From assembly GCA_903929045.1 (NCBI GenBank), contig CAIYTE010000160.1, positions 23,697-87,696 of the forward strand: DNA of 64,000 nucleotides. The letters run 5' to 3'. The translations under genes were made by a program, and so were the position numbers. Below, one piece after another: positions 24,638 to 32,620 of this stretch (positions within the stretch are counted from its first letter, which is position 1; each line of letters opens with the position of its first letter). The notes beneath the pieces are model-generated. The model searched no databases, had not been told where the DNA came from, and saw only the letters and a list, made by a program, of their open reading frames with translations. This DNA is from an uncultured Hyphomicrobiales bacterium (GTDB lineage Bacteria; Pseudomonadota; Alphaproteobacteria; Rhizobiales; Xanthobacteraceae).

Positions 24638-25099
24638 ATGAAACATCTCGCGACGCTGTTCGCTGCCGTTGTGCTGTGCGCCGCGCTGCCGGCGCAGGCC
24701 GTCGAACTCGATCCCAAGGCCGTCGTCTATCAGCTGCCGGATCAGATCAAATGGGGACCGGTAAATGCAGCCGGCGGCCAACAAGCCATCTTGTTCGGCG
24801 ATCCCTCGAAACACGGCCTTTATGGCGTGCTCAACAAGTGGACCAAAGGCAATCATTTCAGCAAGCCCCATTTCCACCCCAACGACCGCTTCATCACCGT
24901 GATGTCGGGGACGTGGTGGGTCGGCAGTGGCCCGACATGGGATCCGGACAAAGCCAGCGTGCCGATGCCGGCGGGCTCTTTCGTCACGCATTACGGCAAG
25001 CAGGTGCACTGGGACGGCGCCAAAGACACCGACGCGGTGCTGCTGATCGTCGGGGAAGGTCCCGCGACCTCGACGCCCTTCGTGCCGGCACCAAAGTAG
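24638..25099 (+). CDS. Secreted cupin-domain protein
   Basis: The 153-residue protein has a signal peptide (MKHLATLFAAVVLCAALPAQ, cut after AQA) and a single cupin barrel with the metal-binding pattern HFSKPHFHPNDRF (three His). A second motif, AGSFVTHYGKQVHW, supplies another His. A GGAGG ribosome-binding site precedes the ATG. Exported single-cupin proteins of this type are often annotated as cupin or DUF4437-like; the substrate is unknown. A toxin-antitoxin pair starts 62 bases downstream. Confidence 0.82.
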   Translation: MKHLATLFAAVVLCAALPAQAVELDPKAVVYQLPDQIKWGPVNAAGGQQAILFGDPSKHGLYGVLNKWTKGNHFSKPHFHPNDRFITVMSGTWWVGSGPTWDPDKASVPMPAGSFVTHYGKQVHWDGAKDTDAVLLIVGEGPATSTPFVPAPK

Positions 25100-25129
25100 G
25101 ACCCTTGAAGAAAAGCTACCTGCATCATA

Positions 25130-25149
25130 AACTAGTCATCTAACTAGTT
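25130..25149. promoter_or_regulatory. Candidate operator of the toxin-antitoxin pair
   Basis: The inverted repeat AACTAGT (25130-25136) / ACTAGTT (25143-25149) with a six-base spacer lies 12 bases before the antitoxin GTG. The core ACTAGT is itself palindromic, so this gives two tandem dyads. The position and AT-richness fit an autorepression site for the antitoxin or antitoxin-toxin complex, as in many Phd-type modules. Confidence 0.55.
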
Positions 25150-25161
25150 AGCGGTGTTATT

Positions 25162-25419
25162 GTGAACATTTGGCCGGTCCAAGATGCGAAGGCGCGTTTC
25201 AGCGAGTTGCTCGAGACGTGCCTCCGCAAAGGTCCGCAACTCGTCACCCGCCGTGGCGTCGATGCGGCGGTGCTGGTGCCGATCGAACAATGGCAACGGC
25301 TCACCGAGGGCGCCAAGCCGACGCTGAAAGACTTGCTGCTGAGCGACGCCGGACGCGGTGAGATGAATATTCCCGCACGCGGCGCACGAAAACGTCGCCG
25401 GTCCGAACCTTTCGAATAG
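25162..25419 (+). CDS. Phd/YefM-type antitoxin
   Basis: The 85-residue protein starts at a GTG and has the Phd/YefM N-terminal DNA-binding fold: NIWPVQDAKARFSELLETCL, then QLVTRRGVDAAVLVPIEQWQ. The C-terminal part (from about residue 50, ending ARKRRRSEPFE) would neutralise the toxin. It is followed four bases later by a PIN-domain toxin gene, and a palindromic operator candidate lies just upstream. Confidence 0.9.
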   Translation: MNIWPVQDAKARFSELLETCLRKGPQLVTRRGVDAAVLVPIEQWQRLTEGAKPTLKDLLLSDAGRGEMNIPARGARKRRRSEPFE

Positions 25420-25423
25420 CCAG

Positions 25424-25831
25424 ATGTATCTGCTGGACACCAACGTTCTATCCGAGTTGCGAAAGCAAAAACCGCACGGCGGGGTCGTTGCCTGGCTACG
25501 CAGTGTCGAAGATCGGCATCTTCACCTGTCGGCCGTCTCGCTCGGGGAAATTCAAGCCGGAATCGAAATCACGCGTGAGAGCAATCCGAAGCGAGCAAGC
25601 GAGATAGAAGACTGGGCCAACCAAATAAGCGAAACAATGAATGTCTTGCCCATGGATGGCCTGGCGTTTCGCCTATGGGGCAAGCTGATGCACCGGCGGC
25701 CCGACCACCTGACCGAAGATGCAATGATCGCCGCAACGGCCAAGCGTCACAGCCTGACCGTCGTCACCCGGAACGTGAAGGACTTCAGGGATTTCGACGT
25801 GACATTGTTGAATCCCTTCGCACAACGCTGA
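25424..25831 (+). CDS. VapC/FitB-type PIN-domain toxin
   Basis: The 135-residue protein is a PIN-fold ribonuclease. The acidic active-site residues are visible: Asp5 in LLDTNVLSEL, a Glu in LGEIQAGIE, Asp in TEDAMIAATA and the C-terminal TRNVKDFRDF. It probably cleaves RNA (tRNA or rRNA in known VapC) when the antitoxin is lost. It is a FitB-like subtype judging by the antitoxin of Phd type. No mobile element flanks the pair. Confidence 0.92.
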   Translation: MYLLDTNVLSELRKQKPHGGVVAWLRSVEDRHLHLSAVSLGEIQAGIEITRESNPKRASEIEDWANQISETMNVLPMDGLAFRLWGKLMHRRPDHLTEDAMIAATAKRHSLTVVTRNVKDFRDFDVTLLNPFAQR

Positions 25832-25835
25832 GCAG

Positions 25836-26609
25836 CTACTGCCCGCCGAACCAGTTGTAGCCCTGGTCTTCCCAATAACCGCCCTTGTCGGTGTTGGTGA
25901 CTTCCATGGCGACGACGTATTTCGGATTCTTGTAACCGAGCTTGGTCGGCATACGGATCTTCATCGGAAAGCCGTAGGAGCGCGGCAATATCTTGTTGTC
26001 GAACTTGAACGTCATCTGCGTCTGCGGATGTAAAGCGGTCGGCATATCGATGGTGTTCGTGTAGCCCTCGGCGCACTTGAACCAGACATATTTGGCGCGC
26101 GTGTCGGCGCCAATGCGCTTGAGAAATTCCGACAACTGCGCTCCCTGCCATGAGCCGATGGCACTCCAGCCTTCAACGCAGACGTGCCGCGTGATCTGTG
26201 ACACCTGCGGCAGCGCGTAGAGTTCGGGCAAGGTCCACGACTTCTTGTTCTCGACGAGCCCGCCGACTTCGAGCTTGTAGAGATCGCCGTTGACTGCCGG
26301 TGCGTCGTCTTCGTCGTAATAACCATTGAACGGGAACGGCCGGGTGATGGCGCTTTCGGGATAGACCGGCGCCAGTTTGTTCGGATTGAAGATCGCGGCC
26401 TGCGCCGCGTCGTTGAATTCCGAAATCTTTTTCAGCACGCCTTCGGCGGCATCGGTGTCGACGATGTCGCAACCGGTCAGGAACGAGAGCGCACCGACGC
26501 TGAAAGCGCCGCGCAGGAGCAACCGCCGCATCGGGTCGGGCATGACCTTGGCGGCGTCCTTGACGAGCAGGTCGCGATCGACGCCGGGGATGAGTTTGCG
26601 GATGCGCAT
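25836..26609 (-). CDS. MsrP/YedY-like molybdopterin-dependent oxidoreductase
   Basis: The 257-residue protein has a sulfite oxidase-like fold with the molybdenum-ligand Cys144 in HVCVEGWSAIG. Other motifs are GSWQGAQLSEFLKRIG, YGFPMKIRMPTKLGYKNPK and a C-terminal WEDQGYNWFGGQ. The N-terminus has a twin-arginine stretch and lipobox (MRRLLLRGAFSVGALSFLTG followed by Cys47), so it may be a Tat-exported lipoprotein. It is shorter than E. coli MsrP (about 330). Cytochrome b561 lies just upstream on the same strand as the likely electron donor. Methionine sulfoxide reduction is not proven. Confidence 0.88.
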   Translation of the reverse strand: MRIRKLIPGVDRDLLVKDAAKVMPDPMRRLLLRGAFSVGALSFLTGCDIVDTDAAEGVLKKISEFNDAAQAAIFNPNKLAPVYPESAITRPFPFNGYYDEDDAPAVNGDLYKLEVGGLVENKKSWTLPELYALPQVSQITRHVCVEGWSAIGSWQGAQLSEFLKRIGADTRAKYVWFKCAEGYTNTIDMPTALHPQTQMTFKFDNKILPRSYGFPMKIRMPTKLGYKNPKYVVAMEVTNTDKGGYWEDQGYNWFGGQ

Positions 26610-26621
26610 TCATTGCTCCTT

Positions 26622-26670
26622 GCGCATGATCTTGGCCAAAAACCGGTGCCCACTTTTCGGGATCATGCGC
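26622..26670. repeat. Palindromic intergenic repeat (GCGCATGATC type) between cytochrome b and molybdoenzyme genes
   Basis: Perfect 10-bp arms GCGCATGATC (26622-26631) and GATCATGCGC (26661-26670) enclose a GC-balanced loop with an imperfect inner palindrome around ACCGGT. The right arm ends in the stop codon of the cytochrome gene and the left arm lies just upstream of the molybdoenzyme ribosome-binding site (about 26615-26622). Similar elements recur in alphaproteobacterial intergenic regions, by recollection. Confidence 0.75.
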
Positions 26671-27287
26671 TAGTTCCCCGTCACCATGGCGCGCAGGCTC
26701 TTCGGCACCAGCAGCGCCAACATCACATGCACGACGAGAAAGCCGACGATCGCCGCCATGGCGAAGAAGTGCACGACACGGGCAAAATCGAAGCCGCCGA
26801 ATACCGTCGTCAGTTCGTGAAACTGCACCGGCTTCCAGATGGCCAGACCGGACAGCACGACAATGATGCCGGCCAGAATAACACCGGAATACAGAAGCTT
26901 CTGCACCGCGTTGTATTTGGACAGATCGTCATGCGCGAGCTTGAAGGTCAGCGCGGCCTTGGTATCCGCGTATATTGCGGCGGGCGTGATCGGCAGCAGC
27001 TTGCGGCGGAAACGGCCGGTGATGAAGCCGAGCGCCAGATAGACGAGACCGTTGATGGCCAAAATCCACATCGCGGCGAAGTGCCATTGAATGGCGCCGC
27101 CGAGCCAGCCGCCCAGCGTGATGCTGCGCGAGAAGGTGAAACTGAAGATCGGGGAGGCGTTATAGATCTGCCAGCCGGAGCCGATCATCACCAGCATTGC
27201 GATCGCATTGATCCAGTGCGTCAGGCGCACCCAGACCGGGTGGATGGTTTTTTCGGCGGGCATTGTGGCGATGGTATCGGCTGTCAT
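26670..27287 (-). CDS. Cytochrome b561-family membrane protein (electron donor to the molybdoenzyme)
   Basis: The 205-residue protein has four transmembrane segments. Heme-binding His residues lie in VRLTHWINAIAML, QWHFAAMWILA and VVHFFAMAAIVGFLVVHVML. It resembles the thiosulfate reductase/Ni-Fe hydrogenase cytochrome b group (COG3658-like). It lies upstream of the MsrP-like gene in the same orientation, separated only by a palindromic repeat, so it should feed electrons from quinol to it. Confidence 0.88.
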   Translation of the reverse strand: MTADTIATMPAEKTIHPVWVRLTHWINAIAMLVMIGSGWQIYNASPIFSFTFSRSITLGGWLGGAIQWHFAAMWILAINGLVYLALGFITGRFRRKLLPITPAAIYADTKAALTFKLAHDDLSKYNAVQKLLYSGVILAGIIVVLSGLAIWKPVQFHELTTVFGGFDFARVVHFFAMAAIVGFLVVHVMLALLVPKSLRAMVTGN

Positions 27288-27323
27288 GTCGCCCTCCCCG
27301 GCATCATGAACGAGTCAGTTATC

Positions 27324-27329
27324 ATTATA
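27324..27329 (-). promoter_or_regulatory. Possible -10 box for the cytochrome b/molybdoenzyme pair
   Basis: On the minus strand a perfect TATAAT lies 37 bases before the ATG at 27287. The -35 region is poor, so only the -10 match supports it. Confidence 0.3.
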
Positions 27330-27374
27330 CGGTCCGGCCGGGCCCGCAGATGTACGAACCCGACCGGAACCATA

Positions 27375-27602
27375 TTATTTCTTCATGCCATCCTTGGACA
27401 TATTGTCCTTCGCCATGCCGTCTTTCTTCATGGCGTCGTCCTTGCCCATGGTGTCCTTCTTCATGCCGTCCTTGGACATCGTATCCTTGGACATGGTGTC
27501 CTTCGACATCGTGTCCTTCTTCATCGCGTCCTGCGCGAAGGCAGCCGGGGCAAAAGCCAGGCCGGCGGCGATCAGGGTCGAAAGCAGAATGGTCTTCTTC
27601 AT
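27375..27602 (-). CDS. Pentapeptide MxKDx-repeat secreted protein
   Basis: This 75-residue protein has a signal peptide (MKKTILLSTLIAAGLAFAPA, cut after FAQ). Almost the entire mature part is a tandem repeat of the pentapeptide MxKDx (DAMKKDTMSKD, then DGMKKDTMGKD and so on, about ten units). This is the known MXKDX repeat family (TIGR02953). A strong AAGGAGGG site precedes it. It lies upstream of the cytochrome b and MsrP-like genes; Met-rich repeats beside a methionine-sulfoxide-reductase-like enzyme suggest an oxidant-sink or substrate role, which is speculation. Confidence 0.9.
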   Translation of the reverse strand: MKKTILLSTLIAAGLAFAPAAFAQDAMKKDTMSKDTMSKDTMSKDGMKKDTMGKDDAMKKDGMAKDNMSKDGMKK

Positions 27603-27759
27603 TGTATGTCCCTCCTTGGAGAATGAATTAACGCCAATCGAGTAGCACGTAGCTCAAACACGTCCTCATCAGGTTCCCGTTGAAGAATGCTGGCATTTGC
27701 CTCACGGGTTTGTGACAATGGCTTTGCCGGGCGGGATCGATCTTAAGGAGCCAAGTGCT

Positions 27760-28815
27760 GTGAGCGCGCCCAAAACGAGTTCGGGAAATTTCTTCGAGGA
27801 CTTCAGCCTCGGCCAGAAAATCCCCCACGCCACGCCCCGTACCGTAACCGCCGGCGACGTCGCGCTGTACAACGGCCTGTTCGGCTCGCGTTTCGCTGTG
27901 CAGTCGTCTGATACCTTCGCGCAAAAGATCGGCTATGCGCGCTCGCCGGTCGACGACCTGCTCGTGTTTCACATCGTCTTCGGCAAGACCGTGCCCGACG
28001 TCTCGCTCAATGCCGTGGCCAATCTCGGTTACGCCGACTGCCGTTTCCTCAAGGCCGTCTATCCGGGCGACACCCTCAACGCCGAGTCCGAGGTGATCGG
28101 GCTCAAGGAAAATTCCAACAGGAAAACCGGCATCGTCTACGTGCGTTCGCGCGGCTTCAATCAGAACGGCGAGACCGTTCTCGACTATGCGCGCTGGGTC
28201 ATGGTGCGCAAACGCGACGAAAAAGCCGCGCCGCAGGGCGACAAGGTCCCGACGCTGCCGAAAAGCGTCGACGTCGCCATGCTCGGCGCCGCCTGTCCGC
28301 CGATCAATGCCGCGGCCTATGACGATTCACTGGCCGGCAGCCCCCATCGCTTCGGCGACTATAAAGCGGGCGAGAAGATCGACCACGTCGTCGGCATTAC
28401 GGTGGAAGACGCCGAGCACATGATCGCGACGCGGCTCTATCAGAACACCGCGCGCATTCATTTCGACCATTATACCGAGAGCAAGGGCCGCTTCGGTCAT
28501 CGCCTGATTTACGGCGGCCATCCGATTTCGCTGGCGCGCGCGCTGTCCTTCAACGGCCTCGGCAACGCCTTCCATGTCGCGGCGATCAATGGCGGACGCC
28601 ACGTCGCGCCTTTGTTTGCGGGGCTGACGGTGTTCGCCTGGAGCGAAGTGCTGGCAACGTCGGATATTCCGGGACGCAGCGACGTCGGCGCGCTGCGGCT
28701 CCGCACCGTCGCCACCAAGGATCATCCGTGCGCCGATTTCCCGCATAAAGTCGGCGACGAATACGACCCGGCAGTCATACTCGATCTCGACTACTGGGTG
28801 TTGATGCCGAAGTAG
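27760..28815 (+). CDS. mch: Mesaconyl-CoA hydratase (beta-methylmalyl-CoA dehydratase), MaoC double-hotdog
   Basis: The 351-residue protein consists of two MaoC-type hotdog domains. SSGNFFEDFSLGQKIPHATP starts the first, which has the hydratase motif GYARSPVDDLLVFHIVF. The second has IHFDHYTESKGRFGHRLIYG and GRSDVGALRLRTVATKDHP. This is the arrangement and length of Mch, which hydrates mesaconyl-C1-CoA in the ethylmalonyl-CoA pathway. The GTG at 27760 is chosen because AAGGAG lies nine bases upstream. It is convergent with a LysR gene, two bases apart. A CitE-type lyase gene is elsewhere in the window. Confidence 0.85.
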   Translation: MSAPKTSSGNFFEDFSLGQKIPHATPRTVTAGDVALYNGLFGSRFAVQSSDTFAQKIGYARSPVDDLLVFHIVFGKTVPDVSLNAVANLGYADCRFLKAVYPGDTLNAESEVIGLKENSNRKTGIVYVRSRGFNQNGETVLDYARWVMVRKRDEKAAPQGDKVPTLPKSVDVAMLGAACPPINAAAYDDSLAGSPHRFGDYKAGEKIDHVVGITVEDAEHMIATRLYQNTARIHFDHYTESKGRFGHRLIYGGHPISLARALSFNGLGNAFHVAAINGGRHVAPLFAGLTVFAWSEVLATSDIPGRSDVGALRLRTVATKDHPCADFPHKVGDEYDPAVILDLDYWVLMPK

Positions 28816-28816
28816 C

Positions 28817-29704
28817 TCACGCGCTCGCCTTGAGGTGATCGACAAGCTGCCGCGCATAAGGCGGCAGCGCCTCAAGGTCGCGGAGGCAGATCGAAAGATT
28901 GCGCAACGCCCATGGGTCGGTGAGATCGACGACCTGAATGGCCATGGTCTTCGCCGCCCAGCGCGCCGTCGTCTGCGGCACGACGCCGACGCCGACATGA
29001 TTCTCGACCATGCGGCACACTGCATCGAAGGAGCGTAGCTGCACGCGCAGGCGCAATGTGCGGCCCGCGGCGGCCGCCTTGTTGGCGAGAAATCGCTGAA
29101 TGGCGCTGGCGCGATCAATGCCGACAAAATTGTAGTCCAGCGTTTCCGCAAAACTGACGCTGGTGCGCCCTGCCAGTTCGTGGCCCTGCCCGACCACAAG
29201 CACGAAGCGGTCGCTGCGAAACGGAAACGTCGTCAGATTGCCGGCGTCGACGGTTCCGGCGACGATGCCGATGTCACCGCTGCCTTCGGCGATGAGCCCG
29301 ACGATTTCGTCCGACAGCCGTTCCTCGATATCGACGCTCACGTTGGGATGTGCAGCGAGAAAGCTGCCGAGCGCCTCCGGCAGAAATTCAGTGAGCGAAT
29401 TGGTGTTCGACAAGACCCGGACCTGACCCGCATGACCTCCGGCGTAGACGCCGAGGTCCTCCTGCAGCCGCTCCGATTGTTCGAGGATGGACCGCGCATG
29501 CTGCAACAGGGTCCGCCCGGCCTGGGTCGGCACGACGCCGGCGCGACCACGCACCAGAAGCTCGGTGCCGAAGCTTTCTTCCATCTTGCGGATGCGGGTC
29601 GAGGCCGCCGCCAGCGCCAGATTCGAGCGGGCGGCGCCGTGGGTGATGCTGCCGGCCTCGACGATATGCCGGAACAGGCCCAAATCGGTGAAATCGAACC
29701 GCAT
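28817..29704 (-). CDS. LysR-family transcriptional regulator
   Basis: The 295-residue protein has an N-terminal winged helix-turn-helix (LGLFRHIVEAGSITHGAARS, then LALAAASTRIRKMEESFGTE and the wing GRTLLQHARSIL). A periplasmic-binding-like effector domain follows (LPEALGSFLAAHPNVSVDIEE, FVLVVGQGHELAG, DAVCRMVENHVGVGVVP). It is divergent from sdhC, sharing a 224-base region with palindromic sites, and converges on mch. Regulation of mch, sdh or its own gene is plausible; the effector is unknown. Confidence 0.93.
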   Translation of the reverse strand: MRFDFTDLGLFRHIVEAGSITHGAARSNLALAAASTRIRKMEESFGTELLVRGRAGVVPTQAGRTLLQHARSILEQSERLQEDLGVYAGGHAGQVRVLSNTNSLTEFLPEALGSFLAAHPNVSVDIEERLSDEIVGLIAEGSGDIGIVAGTVDAGNLTTFPFRSDRFVLVVGQGHELAGRTSVSFAETLDYNFVGIDRASAIQRFLANKAAAAGRTLRLRVQLRSFDAVCRMVENHVGVGVVPQTTARWAAKTMAIQVVDLTDPWALRNLSICLRDLEALPPYARQLVDHLKASA

Positions 29705-29761
29705 GTTACCGTTTCCTTCTTATTTGGCGAAGGCAGACTACGCAAAACACATATTGCACGG

Positions 29762-29791
29762 TCATTTTACACGGTTTAGTTTCGTAAATGA
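29762..29791. promoter_or_regulatory. Dyad in the lysR-sdhC intergenic region
   Basis: TCATTTTAC (29762-29770) and GTAAATGA (29784-29791) form an inverted repeat with one extra base in the left arm and a 13-base spacer. It lies 58-87 bases before the lysR start, a usual place for an autoregulatory LysR site. It is not verified. Confidence 0.35.
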
Positions 29792-29795
29792 AGAA

Positions 29796-29812
29796 GTTAG
29801 AACTGGTTTAAC
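29796..29812. promoter_or_regulatory. Imperfect Irr/ICE-like dyad upstream of sdhCDAB
   Basis: GTTAGAAC (29796-29803), TG, GTTTAAC (29806-29812) is an imperfect inverted repeat resembling the iron-control element (TTAGAA-rich dyad) bound by Irr in Hyphomicrobiales. Iron-rich SDH is a sensible target, but one arm has mismatches and the call is weak. Confidence 0.25.
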
Positions 29813-29928
29813 TTGAAATTTGTGCTCGCCCCAACTTTGGAGTGCGTGCGACAAGTCATCAGTTTCGTTACCAACCGCCCCGCGACCGCCGACAGAGTTC
29901 CGGTGGTGCGAAGAGTGGAGACAGTAAG

Positions 29929-30357
29929 ATGGCCGAGCTCGAAGCAGGCGCCACCCCGGGGCCGCAGCGGCCGCGTCCGACTTCCCCCCATCTGCAAATT
30001 TACAAGCCGATGCTGACGATGATGATGTCGATCGTGCATCGCATCACCGGCTCCGCTTTGTATTTCGGCATGCTGTTGGTCGCCTGGTGGCTGATCGCGG
30101 TTGCCTCCGGTCCGAACGCTTACGCCAATGTCGAATGGTTCATGGGCAGCCTGATCGGCCGCATCGTGCTGTTCGGCTACACCTGGGCGCTGATCCATCA
30201 CATGCTCGGCGGCATCCGCCATCTGATCTGGGACACGCTGCACGGCTTTGACCCGGACACGCGCGAAATGCTGGCGCTCGCCAATCTGATCGGCTCGATC
30301 GCACTGACGCTGGTTGTCTGGGTCGTGGGCTACATGGTGATGGGAGGCCCGCGATGA
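29929..30357 (+). CDS. sdhC: Succinate dehydrogenase cytochrome b556 subunit
   Basis: This 142-residue membrane anchor of complex II has [20 protein letters not shown] (quinone-site Ser in SIVHRITG) and the heme-ligand region [16 protein letters not shown]. It has three transmembrane helices. The ATG at 29929 follows a GGAG site and gives the usual N-terminus; an upstream extension is not supported. It overlaps sdhD by four bases. Confidence 0.96.
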   Translation: MAELEAGATPGPQRPRPTSPHLQIYKPMLTMMMSIVHRITGSALYFGMLLVAWWLIAVASGPNAYANVEWFMGSLIGRIVLFGYTWALIHHMLGGIRHLIWDTLHGFDPDTREMLALANLIGSIALTLVVWVVGYMVMGGPR

Positions 30358-30749
30358 GCAATCGCGCGAACGACATGCGCACGCCGATGCGCCGCGTGCG
30401 CGGGCTCGGCGCCGCGCACAGCGGCACCGGCCATTTCTGGCATCAGCGCCTGACCGGCGTCGCCGGCGTCGTGCTTTGCATCGCCTTTATCGTCATTCTC
30501 ATGGCGTTGATGGGACGCAGCCACGCCGCGGTCGTGCAGATCCTCGGATCGCCGATCGTCGCGGTCATCATGCTGCTGTTCGTCGTCAACACCGTCTACC
30601 ACATGTGGATCGGCATGCAGGAGATCCTGCTCGATTACGTTCACGAGGACTTGCCCAAGTTCATCGCGCTGATGGCCAATACGTTCTTCTGTTTCGCCGT
30701 CGCGCTCGCGTCCGTGTTCGCCATCCTCAAGCTTTCGTTCGGAGTCTGA
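30354..30749 (+). CDS. sdhD: Succinate dehydrogenase membrane anchor subunit
   Basis: The 131-residue protein has three transmembrane helices, with [19 protein letters not shown] starting the first and the heme-binding [20 protein letters not shown] in the second to third. It overlaps sdhC by ATGA and sits two bases before sdhA, so the order sdhCDAB is translationally tight. Confidence 0.95.
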   Translation: MSNRANDMRTPMRRVRGLGAAHSGTGHFWHQRLTGVAGVVLCIAFIVILMALMGRSHAAVVQILGSPIVAVIMLLFVVNTVYHMWIGMQEILLDYVHEDLPKFIALMANTFFCFAVALASVFAILKLSFGV

Positions 30750-30751
30750 GC

Positions 30752-32593
30752 ATGGCTGCTGCAAACGGCAAATCAAACGGCTCGGCCGCCCCCGGAATCG
30801 GCGGCAAGGCCTATCCGATCGAAGACCACCACTATGACGTCATCGTCGTCGGCGCCGGCGGCTCTGGCCTGCGTGCGGTCGTCGGCTGCTCGGAGTCGGG
30901 CCTGCGGACGGCGTGCATCTCCAAGGTGTTTCCGACCCGCTCGCATACGGTCGCGGCGCAAGGCGGTATTGCCGCCGCGCTCGGCAATATGAGCGAGGAC
31001 TCCTGGAAGTGGCATATGTACGACACGGTCAAGGGCGCCGACTGGCTCGGCGACCAGGACTCGATCGAATATCTCTGCCGTAACGCGCCGCAGGCCGTCT
31101 ACGAACTCGAACACTGGGGCATGCCGTTCTCGCGCCGCGAGGAAGACGGCAAGATCTATCAGCGCCCGTTCGGTGGTATGACCACGCATTACGGCAAGGG
31201 GACCGCGCAACGCACCTGCGCTGCGGCCGACCGCACCGGTCACGCCATGCTGCACACCATGTACGGCCAAGCGCTCAAGCATAACGCCGAGTTCTACATC
31301 GAATATTTCGCTATCGACCTGATCATGGACGAGACCGGCCGCTGCCGCGGCGTGGTCGCGCTCAACATGGACGACGGCACGATCCACCGCTTCACCGGCA
31401 ATATGGTGATCCTGGCGACCGGCGGTTACGGCCGCGCCTACTTCTCCTGCACCTCGGCGCATATCTGCACCGGCGACGGTGGCGGCATGGTGCTGCGCGC
31501 CGGCCTGCCGCTGCAAGACATGGAGTTCGTGCAATTCCATCCGACCGGCATTTATCCTGCGGGCTGCCTGATCACCGAAGGTTCGCGCGGCGAAGGCGGT
31601 TACCTCACCAACTCCGAAGGCGAGCGCTTCATGGAGCGCTACGCGCCGTCGGCGAAGGATCTCGCCTCGCGCGACGTCGTTTCGCGTTCGATGACGCTGG
31701 AAATTCGCGAAGGCCGCGGCGTCGGCAAGAACAAGGATCACATCTTCCTGCACCTCGATCATCTCGATCCGAAGGTGCTGCACGAACGCCTGCCCGGCAT
31801 CAGCGACACCGCGCGTATTTTCGCCGGCGTCGACGTGACCCGCGAACCGATCCCGGTGCTGCCGACCGTGCACTACAACATGGGCGGCATTGCCACGAAC
31901 TATCACGGCGAAGCCGTCACCAAGCGCGACGGCAATCCGGACAGCGTCATTCCGGGCCTGATGGCGCTCGGCGAAGCCGGCTGCGTCTCGGTGCACGGCG
32001 CCAACCGCCTCGGCTCGAATTCGCTGATCGATCTCGTCGTGTTCGGGCGCGCTGCCGCCATGCGCTGCGCCGAAATTCTCACACCCGGCGAGAAGCAATC
32101 GCCCCTGCCGGCCGACTCCGCCGATCTCGCGCTGTCGCGTCTCGACAAGTTCCGCAACGCCTCTGGCGGCACGCCGACCGCCGAACTGCGTCTCAAGATG
32201 CAGCGCGTGATGCAGAACAACTGCGCGGTGTTCCGCACCGGTGAAGTGCTCGAAGAAGGCCAGAAGCTAATCCACGAAGTCCATGACGGCATGCCGGACC
32301 TCAAGGTCTCGGACCGCTCGCTGATCTGGAATTCGGATCTCATCGAGACGCTCGAACTGGACAACCTAATCGGCCAGGCCGTCGTCACGATGGAATCGGC
32401 CGCGAACCGCGAAGAAAGCCGCGGCGGTCACGCCCGCGAGGACTTCCCGGACCGCGACGATGTCAACTGGATGAAGCACACGCTAGCGTGGATGGACGAC
32501 AAGGGCGCGGTGAAGATCGACTATCGCCCGGTCCACACCAACACCCTCACCAACGAAGTCTCGTATATCGAACCCAAAGCGCGCGTTTACTAA
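30752..32593 (+). CDS. sdhA: Succinate dehydrogenase flavoprotein subunit
   Basis: The 613-residue subunit oxidises succinate to fumarate in the TCA cycle. It has the FAD fold [17 protein letters not shown], the covalent-FAD His65 in [22 protein letters not shown], the catalytic arginine in [11 protein letters not shown] and [10 protein letters not shown]. The C-terminal [11 protein letters not shown] is also as in the family. It makes a useful contrast with the flavoprotein at 11392, which lacks the covalent-flavin His. Confidence 0.98.
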   Translation: MAAANGKSNGSAAPGIGGKAYPIEDHHYDVIVVGAGGSGLRAVVGCSESGLRTACISKVFPTRSHTVAAQGGIAAALGNMSEDSWKWHMYDTVKGADWLGDQDSIEYLCRNAPQAVYELEHWGMPFSRREEDGKIYQRPFGGMTTHYGKGTAQRTCAAADRTGHAMLHTMYGQALKHNAEFYIEYFAIDLIMDETGRCRGVVALNMDDGTIHRFTGNMVILATGGYGRAYFSCTSAHICTGDGGGMVLRAGLPLQDMEFVQFHPTGIYPAGCLITEGSRGEGGYLTNSEGERFMERYAPSAKDLASRDVVSRSMTLEIREGRGVGKNKDHIFLHLDHLDPKVLHERLPGISDTARIFAGVDVTREPIPVLPTVHYNMGGIATNYHGEAVTKRDGNPDSVIPGLMALGEAGCVSVHGANRLGSNSLIDLVVFGRAAAMRCAEILTPGEKQSPLPADSADLALSRLDKFRNASGGTPTAELRLKMQRVMQNNCAVFRTGEVLEEGQKLIHEVHDGMPDLKVSDRSLIWNSDLIETLELDNLIGQAVVTMESAANREESRGGHAREDFPDRDDVNWMKHTLAWMDDKGAVKIDYRPVHTNTLTNEVSYIEPKARVY

Positions 32594-32620
32594 GCGCTGC
32601 TGCAAACCGCGGATCGCGAA

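Noticed and set aside
25162-25831. Evidence of a genomic island around the toxin-antitoxin pair
   Set aside because: No integrase, tRNA junction or composition shift is visible; only the operator is AT-rich.
27380-27560. Tandem DNA repeats that could suggest a CRISPR or VNTR array
   Set aside because: The 15-base periodicity encodes the MxKDx pentapeptides of a signal-peptide protein; spacers are absent.
30773-32098. Long minus-strand open frame opposite sdhA
   Set aside because: Same cause: high third-position GC keeps antisense frames open; the sdhA motifs on the plus strand are decisive.
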